From: Anaspis maculata
Lineage: Eukaryota; Arthropoda; Insecta; Coleoptera; Scraptiidae
Assembly: GCA_949128115.1 (NCBI GenBank)
Contig: OX421966.1
Location: forward strand, 61,625,416-61,689,415
Reading direction: 5' to 3'
DNA: 64,000 nt
Numbering within the stretch: position 1 is the first letter of the stretch; each line of letters opens with the position of its first letter. This document shows, piece after piece, positions 40,301 through 52,300 of the stretch. The position numbers and the translations under genes were made by a program. A model generated the notes under the pieces. It worked only from the letters and a program-made list of their open reading frames with translations. It was not told where the DNA came from and did no database searches.

Positions 40301-43300
40301 AAAATTATCAATTTTCTTTTGACAGCTTAATGGTGCCAAGCAATTTTTTTTGCGATATTAATAGCATGTTTTATCTACTCTCTGAATTTGAAAATGAATT
40401 TCGGATAATATGCATACAGAGTGTCTTTTTTGAAAAAAACTTGAAATTTTTTTTTCAAAGCCGGCCCTGGAAATTTTGAACTCTTTGATAGAGCGATGTG
40501 TCAGATATCAATAGAGGAATCAACCCACAAAATTTCAAACCAATCTGTTGGGTTGTTCTAAAGTTATGGCTTGTCAAAAAATTCTACGAAATACATGAAT
40601 CACCCTGTAGCTTCGAAACGAACAGCGTTAGAAAAATTTCAAAACCAGATCCAGGTTCGCCTGGAAAAACTGGACCTACTCTTAAACTATGTCCATTTGG
40701 TGGTGAATCACCCTGTATATCCGAAAAAACTGAATGCCTGAAAGAACAAGTGTTTTGATCAATTTTGTGTATAATTGAGGATTCATTTTGATCTGTTGCT
40801 TTTGCTTTCACTACAATGAAGATAGTCTTTTGCAAATAAGTTCAAATAAATTGGTTCCACAATTCCTTACCATTTCATCAAAAATTGTTAGTCAACTAGT
40901 GAAAAAAGTGTGGGGTCCATTATCTACCCCACGCCGTATTTTAGGTAAGTCAAAATAGCGCAGTACCCTAAGGGTTGAACAGGAAATTCAAAAAAAAGTA
41001 CGATTCCCAGAAATATCCAGTGGTGTAGAAAATAGGGGTGGGAGAAGTTGAACAATCCGCCCGTATCTACGTCACTGGACAACCTTGACAAAAGTTATCC
41101 ACGTCAAGTGATGGGTATCCTATCTACTTCGTAAGTATTTGTACCAAATTTGGTCGAAATCGCGCCAATGACTTGAGAGTAATTGCAAAAAAAAAAGGTT
41201 TTCAAAACTGAACTTTGAAGAGCTCTCTCTCCCTTGGGATGCGTTTAGGAGAAAAATGAAACTATGCATGTCGACGTAGTTTTCGATAGACCATCGAATG
41301 GTGAATCATTGCTACCATAACCTGGACCACCCTGTATTTATTTCGATAGGTACCGCAACAAACAATAGGCTGAGTCCATATTGAATTGCACATAAAATTT
41401 GAACGGTGAGTAGAAATTAAACAGGAAGGTAGTACCGCGACCCACAGGATTCCACGTGACATATCGCTGTTTTTTGAGGGTTTAAGAGTTTCATTCAGGT
41501 ATGCAGAAGTCATAGTTTATTTACCACAAAATAATAATCAATAAGAATTAAGACAATAGAAAATAGCATATTATTCAACAAGCGGGTAATGATTGCTTCT
41601 TACTCATGAGGGTGCAGTTTGCCGACACGAGCCTTAGCGAGTGTCGTGAAGCATCCGAATGAGTAAAAGCCATTACCCGCGAGTAGAATACTATCCAGTC
41701 TTATTGAAAAATGCATTATGTGCATTATATCATTATATGGATAAAATATCTTTATCCAATCCAATTGAATTGGATAAAGATGCATTATTCAGTAGGATTG
41801 GATAAAGATATTTGTCCAATCCTATTGAATAATGCATGCATTATCACGCGCATACATGCCTGCATTTTTCAATAAGACAGGATAAAGCATGGTATTCTAC
41901 TCGCGGGTAATGGCTATTACTCATTCGGATGCTTTACGACACTCGCCAAGGCTCGTGTCGGCAAACTGCACCCTTATGAGTAGGAAGCAATCAATACCAT
42001 TACCCGCTTGTTGAATAATATACTATTATCCAGTCCTATTGAATAATGCATGCATTATCACGCGCATACATGCCTGCATTTTTCAATAAGACAGGATAAA
42101 GCATAGTATATTCTACTCGCGGGTAATGGCTATTACTCATTCGGATGCTTCACGACACTCACCAAGGCTCGTGTCGGCAAACTGCATCCTCATGAGTAAG
42201 AAGCAATCATTACCCGCTTGTTGAATAATATACTATTATCTACCTTGCGTTACTAATGGATTCATTATCACATCGAAAGCGGTGCTTTAATGGAGACTAT
42301 TATTGAACTGCTTTTTAACCAATGGAAATAATTTATTGTCAATAGAAGGTTGGCGAACTTCAGTGCGGAGATGTCACCTGTCAAACGTTTTCATTTTTAG
42401 CAGCCAGAATTCACAATTTCTGGGCAATTATCAGAGTGACTAAAATAAAATAGTACCTATATTACACTTGTTTAATAAGACGTATTGTCACACGACGGGT
42501 TTTGGGGCACGACAAGCTTGCTATGTTTTATGAAACTCGTATATTAATAATATATTATTAGAGTACCAGATTGAATTGTTCATAGTCATTATTGATTTCT
42601 TTTTTATATACAATGTATTTCTAGTAGTTTCAATCGTCTCTGCTGGTTGGTGGCTTTTCGCTAATGCTGTTAGGTACTGGTGGCCACCAAGTGGCCATGT
42701 GGTGGCCACTAAAAAAAATGATGCCGAAGCGCATCGAAACTGAAACAAGCGAATACGCCTCATGGGCATAAGGCTCAGTAGCGCACTTCCTTTTTGGAGG
42801 ATTAGTGAACGCAAGATGTTAAGTAATTAGGGTTCTACCGTCTTGGGCAAAAAATTCCAATATGGCGGCCAAAATATCGCCAGAATCATGAAATTTGGCT
42901 TGAAAATCAGAATGATTGTACTAGACAAGGGTAAGTTCCAAGTTTCATGAAAATCGTTCCACTAATAAGAGATTTCAATATGGCGGCCAAGACGGCGGCA
43001 GAATTATGAAACTCAGCTTGAAAATAGGAATGATCGTACGAGACAAGCGTAACTCTCAAGTTTCATGAAAATCCTCCCACTTATAAGAGATTTCAATATG
43101 GCGGCCAAGATGGTGGGGCAATCATGAAATTTGGCTTGAAAATAAGAATGATCGTACTAGACAAGGGTAAGTTTCCAGTTTCATGACAATCGTTCCACTA
43201 ATAAGAAATTTCAATATGGCAGCCAAGAGGGTGGGGCAATCAAGAAATTTGGCTTGAAAATAAGAATGATCGTACTAGACAAGGGTAAGTTTCAAGTTTC

Positions 43301-46300
43301 ATGACAATCGTTCCACTAATAAGAAATTTCAATATGGCAGCCAAGATGGCGGCCGAATTATGAAAGCCATTCTGCCTATTTGGTCCTTGAGAACCTAAGC
43401 TATCCACCGGATAAAGTTCAATCTTCAAGGGCTGTAGCTTTAGTTTCCGAGAAGAAGTTCAACTTCATCGAAGTGCACAGGAGATCTCTGTTTTTTGAGA
43501 ATAATGATAACGATGTATGGATAACAAAAATAGTGCCCATTGGCCACCCTTGGGGACATCAGCTATTAATCGGAAAAAAGTTCCAAGACTCTTGTTTCAA
43601 TTCTCGAGAAGGAGTACAGCGTCTTAATTTCTGCACGGACTCGGACAGACAGACAGACAGACAAACCGGCCACATAAGCGTCATTCTGCTACTTATATAA
43701 AAAAATGTTCTCCAACTGATTTCGACCTCCTGAACACGAATATCGGGTTCAGTTTTGAATTGGAACATTTCTTTTTTATCGAAAAACCGAAAAAATGGTA
43801 GCCCGTCACATGATTTTTAGTGATACCTACCTACTTTTTTTTGTTATTGAGCGAACATGTTTCGTAATTTGAGTGCCATTATCCTTTAGGTACCTAGTAT
43901 TGGCTATTTCAAAATGGTCAATTACTATTTCGGCACGTCTGATTTTAAATTTGTAGGGTCGTGTAATATGCGCCGAGCCGTGGCTTTGCGGTCGTTTTCA
44001 AAAATTTATAACAATTGACCCGACGGTCGGATCGAAGTGGGGTTTTTGTCGAAAGAAAGTTCAAATTGTTCTCTAAATATAATGCCGTACATGCAGTGAT
44101 GTATTTCATTAAGAAATTGTAGTTGCCTGCATATCGCAACTTTCTACATCTTACCGCGAATGCCAGCACTTGATCGGCGAAGCCGCCCTACACCAAAATG
44201 TTATTTTTGTAATTGTTCATGATTATTTCGGCAAAATTTTTCTTGATTCGCGTACCAAGGCCATGAGCTACCCATTCGAGTTGAAATATTTTCTGTATTG
44301 AATTTCGTTTTGTTCGGAGGAAAGGATATCAAGCACCAGCAAGCAACGAATAAATCATTTGCGGCCGAGCCGTAGTTTGGGAGTCATTTTCAAAAATTAA
44401 TAACTATTGGCCTGCACCTCGCACCGATGTGAAATTTTCATTAAAATAAAGTTCAAATCATCCTCTAAATAGAACTCCGCATATATATTATGGTAAAATG
44501 ATAAGATCGGGTACTTCCTCGCATGTGATAACTTTCGAGATCAGGCCGGCTTCTGAAATGCAGCATTCAACGGCGATGCCGCGTCACACTAAATTGTTAT
44601 TATTGTCATTGTTTATTATTATTTCGTCGAGATTTTTCTTGGTTCGGGATACAAGGTCATGAGCTACCCAATGGAGTAAATTTGGCGAAAAATGGAATTT
44701 TTCGCAAAAACCTTTTCGTCTAGGACTAGATGCTGTGACGGACAGACGGACGGACGGACGGTCGGACGGACGGACGGACGGACGAACGGACGGACAAAGC
44801 GAGGACAAAAGCGCCTTCCCGTTTGGAGAAGTGCGCTAAAAAATGGAATGGAAATGCTCACGACCCAGAGCTTCCATCTTCCGAGCTCGCTGAGTTGTGA
44901 GTACTACCAATTCTAGCTTATACTTACTGAAACAGCAAGCAGTAGGTGTGAAAGAGTAGATAGGTACATAAAAAAATGGACACAGCAGTGCACTCACGCG
45001 CGTGTCTTGTCTTGACTCTGTGCAAACCATCTGATAAACAACACATTATACACAGCACATGGAGACAACTAGCTACCAAGACGTTAGCATTAAGTTAGCA
45101 TCGCCCCATTCGTACCAACACTATTTTGTTCAAGCCGAGGTTTCAACGATGACGGCATTTTACCTTTTGGCAGAAGTTAACTGGGTCCTCGACTAGGTTT
45201 CGAGGTTGACGATTCATACCACCGGCACCGTTCACAATTTGCCGGAATTTTGTAACCGCGATTCAACTTAGTTAACATCAAATGTCATTGACAGTTTCCA
45301 CCGTGAGTTCCACAAAGAGAAAATAATACGAGATCAGTTGATTCGCGATTTTTGTTTTTAAGTTTATAGCTGACTGATCAATGGCAATCCTGGTTTATCT
45401 GTCAATAGTGAAAAAACGATGGGTCAAGTACAGATTTCAGGTATTCTTTGTGGTTAATCGAATTCAGCAGAAAAAAAATCAGTACCTAATCTGCAATCAG
45501 CCTGATTGCTGATCATCTCTTTTTGTGGAACTGATGATGGTCAGCAGCCATCTTGTGGTGAGAAAAATTAGGATGAATCGCGATTCAAATGGGCATTCTT
45601 GAATAAAAGTGGTTTTCATAACCGACAATTAATATTCACTCAAGTTTACAATTTCAGTTAACCTACCGAGACTACCTCCTCAGCTGGGACTCCAGGGAAC
45701 GCGCAACGCGCACGTGGCTATATTTTCACACCCCGCACCTGAACATTGCCCACGCACCCCCTGAAGTGCAACGAGTATGCGAGCTCATTTACGAATGTTA
45801 TTCATACGAAGGTGAGTAGGTATAGTAATAGGGTCCTTGCACGATTTATTTTTCATTGCCTCCAATGATGCTTTGGTAGCCAAATAGCACCACAGTAGAC
45901 TGAACGGTTTTTCGTGGATCTTGAAATAGGCGAGTGACCTCATTGGGGAAAATGGCCGTTTCGTAGAGGAAGATTTAGGGAATGAATTTTCAGAAGAGGT
46001 GTAAGTTGCCGCAGGCAACGGCGGCTGTAACGTCAATTGGTGACATGTCAAAACTGTCACTTTGCTGTCTTGTGCAGTCCACAACAAGCAAACTTTTGTT
46101 CCTGTAAACCCTTGGGACCCCGTAGGCTCTTTATTGGGCCCCATGTTGATGACCAGCGTCGTCGCAGACCTTTCTCTAAATCATCCATAGCTTCCGCCCA
46201 ACGAAGAGGAACAGACTCTGTCACATCCGCACGGAGGGAAACACACAAGCCCGTCGACCAGCCTTGCAACAAGCCAGCGTGCCAGCCTCGAAAAAATCCT

Positions 46301-49300
46301 CGGGCTTGCCGTGCAGAGTCAACCACCACCTACCTTTTTTCCTCGCTTTTTTCCAAAGATTTCCTGCTTGGACTTCAGCTGGAGATCCGCATTTTTCATT
46401 CTAACAAGCTCGCCGTAGCTACCTTTGTGTTCACGACGTAAACGTTGTCTTTTCTTACCGCAATGTAGTGCATTGCTGGGGGCGTAATCTTTCAGCTGCG
46501 CACCTCTGGAGCTAGATCTACTACAAGCCTGCTAAATACGCTAACCATAACATGAAATGAGAGACACAAATGCAAACCCCTTTTCAGATTATTTCCACTT
46601 GTCAAATTTCCATGTCAATAATGTGGGTATTGCAGGTATCCACTAGTGCCCACCTAGGCTACTAGACGTCGAAGTATAATAATAACAATAATAATACATT
46701 AATTTCGTCTTTGTTACGGCGAAATCTAGCCAATGGCCACTCTACTGAACCGTGGACCGACAGCTCAACGTGCTCTCCGAGGTACGTTATAAGCGAGCTG
46801 ATAGTTAAATTTCTGGTAGGTCACCCATCCAGAAATCTGACTGCGCCTGACGTTGCTTAGCTTTCTGGATGGGTGACCTACCAGAAATTTAACTATCAGC
46901 TCGCTTATACCGTGCCTCGGAGAGCACGTTAAGCTGCCGGTCCACGGATTAAGTAAAGTAGCCATTGGCTAGACTTTGCCGTAACAAAGACGAAATTATT
47001 ATTATTATTATTATACTCCGACGTCTAGTAGCCTAGGTGGGCACTAGTGGATACCTGCAATACCCACATTATTGACATGGAAATTTGACAAGTAGAAATA
47101 ATCTGAAAAGGGGTTTGCATTTGTGTCTTTTATTTTATGTTATGGTTAGCGTATTCAGCATTCAAAATATGTATGTGTTGATATGAGTATGTGTTCCTCT
47201 CAAAAATATCCTCTACGATCAAGTAACGAGCTCTACACCAGGTGGCGTTTTTAAAATGTAAATCGCCTGTATTGTTTTATTTTGTAAATTTAAAACACAA
47301 AAACTGTTTGGCATGCAACTTCCATGCACCTATGTGTCAGCTGCGGGATGACGTCATCGTGCCCCGGGCTGGGGCTACTTGATTCTACACTAACAAATTG
47401 CGACTACGAATTTTAAATGTTTGACATATTTCACTGTCACCGTCTCAGTTGTCTGTAGGGGTGAGCCTCAGTTCAGGTTGAAAAGCGCGCAGCACGAGCT
47501 TGGGGATGGCCCTGACACGTGAGCAAGGGCGACAGCGCTGTTCGCGGCTTTCATACTTTCATTAATTATGACGCGGCGGCTTTCCGTGAGGTCAGCTTTT
47601 CGTGAGATGTAACAGTAAAAGTGGGTGTATTCTGGTGTCCTGAGTACGGAAATAAGTGCAATATTAACAGGTAAAGATTGGCTGACACAGGCGCTACATC
47701 CCAAAATTGAAATAGGTCTGTTTTGTTCAGCTATAGGGCTACATGGAGGACAAGAGAAGAGTTCCCCGGAAGGAACAGCTATGCCGTGGAGGCAACGAAC
47801 AAAACTTTCTTTCGCTTCGCCAGGAACCCTCAATTACGACGGAAATGGGAGAATATTTGCCAGACAAGTGACGCTACGTAGTAAATGGTAGTACTAACCG
47901 TCCTTCATTGTTTGTGGAGACATAGAGTGTGGAGATCATTTTTCACCAAGTGATTTTTTGAACAAGAACAAGGTGAGACAGCGTCATTCCTATGCACTTG
48001 GACAATCTGCCGGAGTCTTGAAGAGAGGTGATCTAGTCATTATTTTATGTATGTTGTGGCGTGTCGTTGGATTTGTTTGAACGTTGATTGGTTGGCCGGT
48101 TGGAACATCCACGGTTGAAGAGGTAAAGACGAGGAATTGTTTGAAATAATAGCAAAATCATTACTGATCTTTTGCAGGAATGAAATCTGCGAGAAGTTAT
48201 GGAGTACGGACCCTTGCTTTCAACACGATTAAGCCTTGGAATGCACAAAGAAAAACGAAAAAGGTCAAGGTCGTTTTTCTTGTGAATTGAACTTAGCTCA
48301 ATGACTCAGCCTGAACCGCTTCATGTAATAAATAGTAGCAGACGATGGGACATAGATTGTAGCCATATTACTCTGGCTATGACGATTGCACATGTGGCAT
48401 TCCAGACATGACTCCGTTGAGAGATAAATCCAATGGTGAATTGCTAGGGACCCCTTCTGTACAAGTTAAAGGATCTCAAGGAGAACTCTTCTATTGGCAC
48501 TCGCCAGGTGAACTGCGTGGAACTCGAAGGGTCTATAAAAAAAGACTGATGGAACCTGGGGAAACTATGAAGAAACTCAGCAGGGAAACTAGGGGCTGAA
48601 CTCTTTCGTACACATTTTTTCAGCAAGTTACTCATTAGACTGCACACCAGAGAACAAGAAATTGAGAAACGCGAAGTTCAAGGTCCAACTAAATATTTAG
48701 ATTAATAATATGTAAAACATCTAAAGTCTGCCTCTGTTGTGGGTTGGCTACAAGTGAATTAGCAGTTTATAAAATAACACAGTTAGTTTTCCATATGGCG
48801 GGTACATCGAACTCGTCATGGCATAGTCCTGTGTTTTCTGATGTACTCACCTGAAACAATTTTTTTGTGGCCATCCACGGCGATTCCGAAAGGCTGCGGT
48901 TGGTGGCGTCTGAAATTCCTCTGTGCTATCTTCACATGGAATCAATGGTATCTCCCAACACCATGCTCGCCCCCATGTCTCCAGAAGATTTCGAAGTTTT
49001 GTCCAGGTTATCTCAGAAAAATGCAGGATTTATCTGCATCACTGCAGGGAAGTGCAGCCGAACGTGGATGCAGGAATGAAGAGAGATTTTTGGAGCCACT
49101 GTTACCTTTGAGATGTCTGTGCGGTGCCCGGAAATCGCAATTTAAAGTATGTTCGAGTCAGTATTTCATCAGGATCATGTATCACATGCCGAAAGAATCT
49201 GCAGTTTTTTTTGCACTAGCCTCCTGAGCATATTTTTTTCCTCCGAGACTGAGATCAAGTCCTTTTCCCAAAATTGATACATTTCTTTCTTAAATCCATT

Positions 49301-52300
49301 TTACAACTTGCGAAATTGGTTTCACTCCTTCTGTTACTGACACTTGACAAAGGCTAAAGATGAGCTCCATGGCGAAATTGTTTGTGTTACGTGAAGAACT
49401 CAGTAATAAAATATTTCTATATTCTTCACAGATACTTTGAAGAGAAGTCGTTTCCTTCTGTTGCAAAAGCTATCTCTAATGCGTCCATTAGAACGACTGC
49501 ATTGATCTGGAAATATGTGGAGGAAAATGGGGTCACTACTTATCCACAGCTAGGGCGCTGAATGAAGATTGCCTTTGTTCAATACCATAGGATCGAGGAC
49601 CGTGCCACAGATACACCTAGTAGCAAATCAATCGCAGCTGTTACAAGTTCAACGAATGAAATTTTGATTGAGTTTATTGAGCTTTCTTGATATAAAAAAG
49701 GAATGGACCAGATGACCAGTTCGAAGTGTCCGATGCTCGCGTTGCTATACAATAATTATTGTTTTGGTCCACCATCCTGCATTTTTTTTAAGTGATTCCG
49801 TACCAGTAGTATACCTATGTGACGTCAGAGCAGAACTAGAAAAAAATGCAAGATTCTACTTCTACATGAGAGCAAAAGAAGATTTATCATGGTTTATTTG
49901 CAAAAACCGTAAAACAAATTGTATAATAGAAGATCCGTCATTGCTATGTTTGGTAGTCTTTGGTAGTGCAGAAGGCGGAATGATAATCACACAAGCAAGA
50001 TAAGAAAAATGGTCGTAAGACAAAAGGGAAGCTCAACATTCTGTTACATAATTTCTTCATTTTATTGTTTCGGTTATAAGTCGTATCGACGTGACGTCAC
50101 GCTCCTGAAAGAGTAGCTATACTCCTGAAAATCGGCCATTTTGTAGAACCTAATCAAACTGACTTTTATCACATCAACTAGAGTGTCACAAAGTTCATGT
50201 TTTCAATGACCCAGAAGATGGTAGTTTCCTCTGTTCGCTGTGTATATGGCTGTTCGGCCACCTACTCCCGCATGGGAGCATCGGTTTTCACTGTTTTGGA
50301 CTACCCTGGAGTGTTGATATCCCGTGAAGATCGAGCGCAGGAATGATCTGAACAACGAAATCCTGATGGCTTTATCGAGCAAGTCGAAGAAATTATCTCA
50401 ACAGAAAGTTCACAAGAGACTTGAAAGCTTGCAGAGACTTCTTGCGTGCGGTAGGTCGTGTGCTTCTTCTGCTTTATGGGCTATGAGTTGCTTGACTGAG
50501 AACGTTTCTGTACCCAATGCAAGTAGCCTACAAGGGCCTCCCGCGTTGTGTTTTTGCATCATATCCAATGTGTAGCCGAGATTTTGATTCACCAGCTCAA
50601 TGGGTCACACTACAAACACAGCACCGCAAGTTTCTACTCGCGGCTGGGCAAATCATCGTCAGCAAGCGCCTTGCTGTGATTGCTTGACAACTTCGCCATG
50701 TCAGTCTTAATGTAGATATGTGACAAATCTAAATCTCAGTCAGCTGTTTTTGATAAGCTTCTACAAAATGGCCGCCTCGTCGATACAACTTATAGACTGA
50801 ATTTGTGCTGATTCATTCAGGTACTGTGGTAATAAAAATATAGAGTGAAAATACAATGATTTTGAATTTTTCGGAACTGATTTAGGTTGATAGCAAGATG
50901 ATAGGTAAAATAGTCTCCTTGGGTAGAATGATGAAGATTGGAATTTTTGCGGGGTTTTGGAGCGCAGGGCTGCAACCTCGGAACTAAAAAAAACTTGAAA
51001 ACAAAAAATAGAGCTCTCGGAGTGACGACGTCATCGTGGTCATACAAGGTCATTGTAGAAGCGACCACGTTTCTGGCGCGAAAAAAAAATTCAAACTTTG
51101 ATCTTCATTATTTGAAGGATGGGCCAATTTTTTTGAATATTTTTGTGGGCAGAAATTATTGTGGATAACGTTTTCAATGATTTTATGGAGTAATCGTCTA
51201 AAAATAAAATTCATGCAAGGACCCTATTGCCAACAAAAATTTTACATAACAGCACGTTAATAAAAATGTTGTCTGTTACAGAAGATGACTATGATTTCAA
51301 GCAGTGCTGCGCATCCAACCCGCTGTGCCTAATTTTGCGGAACCCCGATCGCGGTTTTCGTCTGGGATACAACGGTAGGGACAGGTTGTGGCATGACATT
51401 GACAAGCTTCACGAAACGAGGGACCCCGGAGTGCTCGAGCGATTTAAAAATAAGTTCTCACAAATACAAGAAAGAAATGGGCAACGTCGGAGGAGACCAC
51501 AACAAGAGCAACGACAACAGGAAAGCTCGCAAGAAATAGTTGAGGTAGAGTCGCATCAGGTGAAACAGGCGCGAAGAAGAGCCGAGCATCGGGAAAGGAA
51601 GGCCAACCGTCGGCTCCAGCAGGCGAATGAAAATTTCATCGCTTGCTTGGGCAACGACAGAAACGGATATGCGAGACAAGACAACTGCACGATGAGGGGG
51701 GGATACTGGTCGCAGGAGCTGCAGCAAATGCATCAGGAAGCGCAGATGCATCAGCAGTTGCGAAACCAGCAGATGCAGCAGCAGCAGCAGCAAAATCCGC
51801 AATTCTGGCAGCCACACCCGAATCAGATGCACTTCCGGCAGGAAGATCCGTACCAGCAGGAGCAACAACAACACCCGCAACAGCTGCACTGGCACCAGCA
51901 ACTGCCTCAGCACCATCAACCTCAGTTTTACCCGCAACAGCCACCTCCACACCACCAGCAACAGTATCAGTATCAGTTCCCGCTTCAGCAACAGGAACAG
52001 CCGCAACCGCGTCAGGAACAGCCGCAGCAGCAAATGCATCGGCAACAGCAATCAGGGTTTCCCACGCAGCAGCGACCTCCACACGACCAGCAACAGCAGT
52101 TTCAGCAAGCAGAGGCAGGCTCTCCTCGACGCTTCCAGGGGCAGTATCAGCTCCCGGTTCAGCAACAGGTACACCAGCAGCAGCATCAGGAACACCCGCA
52201 GCAGCAAATGCATCAGCAACCAGAGTTTCCCACGCAACAGCTGCCTCCACACCACCAGCAACCGTGTCCGGTAAATTATTCGAAATCAATGGTTAGAAAA

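Larger units (their letters stand above)
37713..41334. mobile_element. TA-flanked foldback element split by nested insertions
   Basis: TA plus CAGCCTGGTCCAAGTTATAG at 37711 matches the inverse of the right end at ~41290-41334, CCTGGACCACCCTG plus TA. The outer arms are ~37713-38160 and ~40985-41334. They share inner text around CCAGTGGCGTAGA and CTTCTCCGCCCG. Two other palindromes and an (AAT)n-tailed fragment lie inside. TA duplication suggests a Tc1/mariner-like mechanism. Confidence 0.65.
45827..51228. mobile_element. 5.4 kb element with 15-bp perfect TIRs and THAP/P-transposase relics
   Basis: AATAGGGTCCTTGCA at 45827-45841 is repeated inverted at 51214-51228, with weaker pairing beyond. 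A THAP-like zinc-finger relic (47760-48000) and other decayed frames lie inside, with a 5S-like palindrome nested at 46556-47120. The THAP module suggests the P-element superfamily. No intact transposase frame exists, and a target duplication was not seen. It sits in gene 7 intron 2. Confidence 0.65.

Noticed and set aside
44584..44916. Frames rich in VRPSVRPS or DGRTDGRT
   Set aside because: Translations of a (GGAC)n simple repeat.
46811..46862. Functional 5S rRNA gene
   Set aside because: Only the internal control region matches; the 5S termini are absent and the text is palindromic.
51458..52296. Long open frames on other readings of the Gln-rich exon (Leu-rich and Ala/Thr-rich, ~200 aa, both strands)
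   Set aside because: CAG/CAA repeats stay open in several frames. Only the plus frame with Gln has proper splice junctions and continues into exons 4 and 5.
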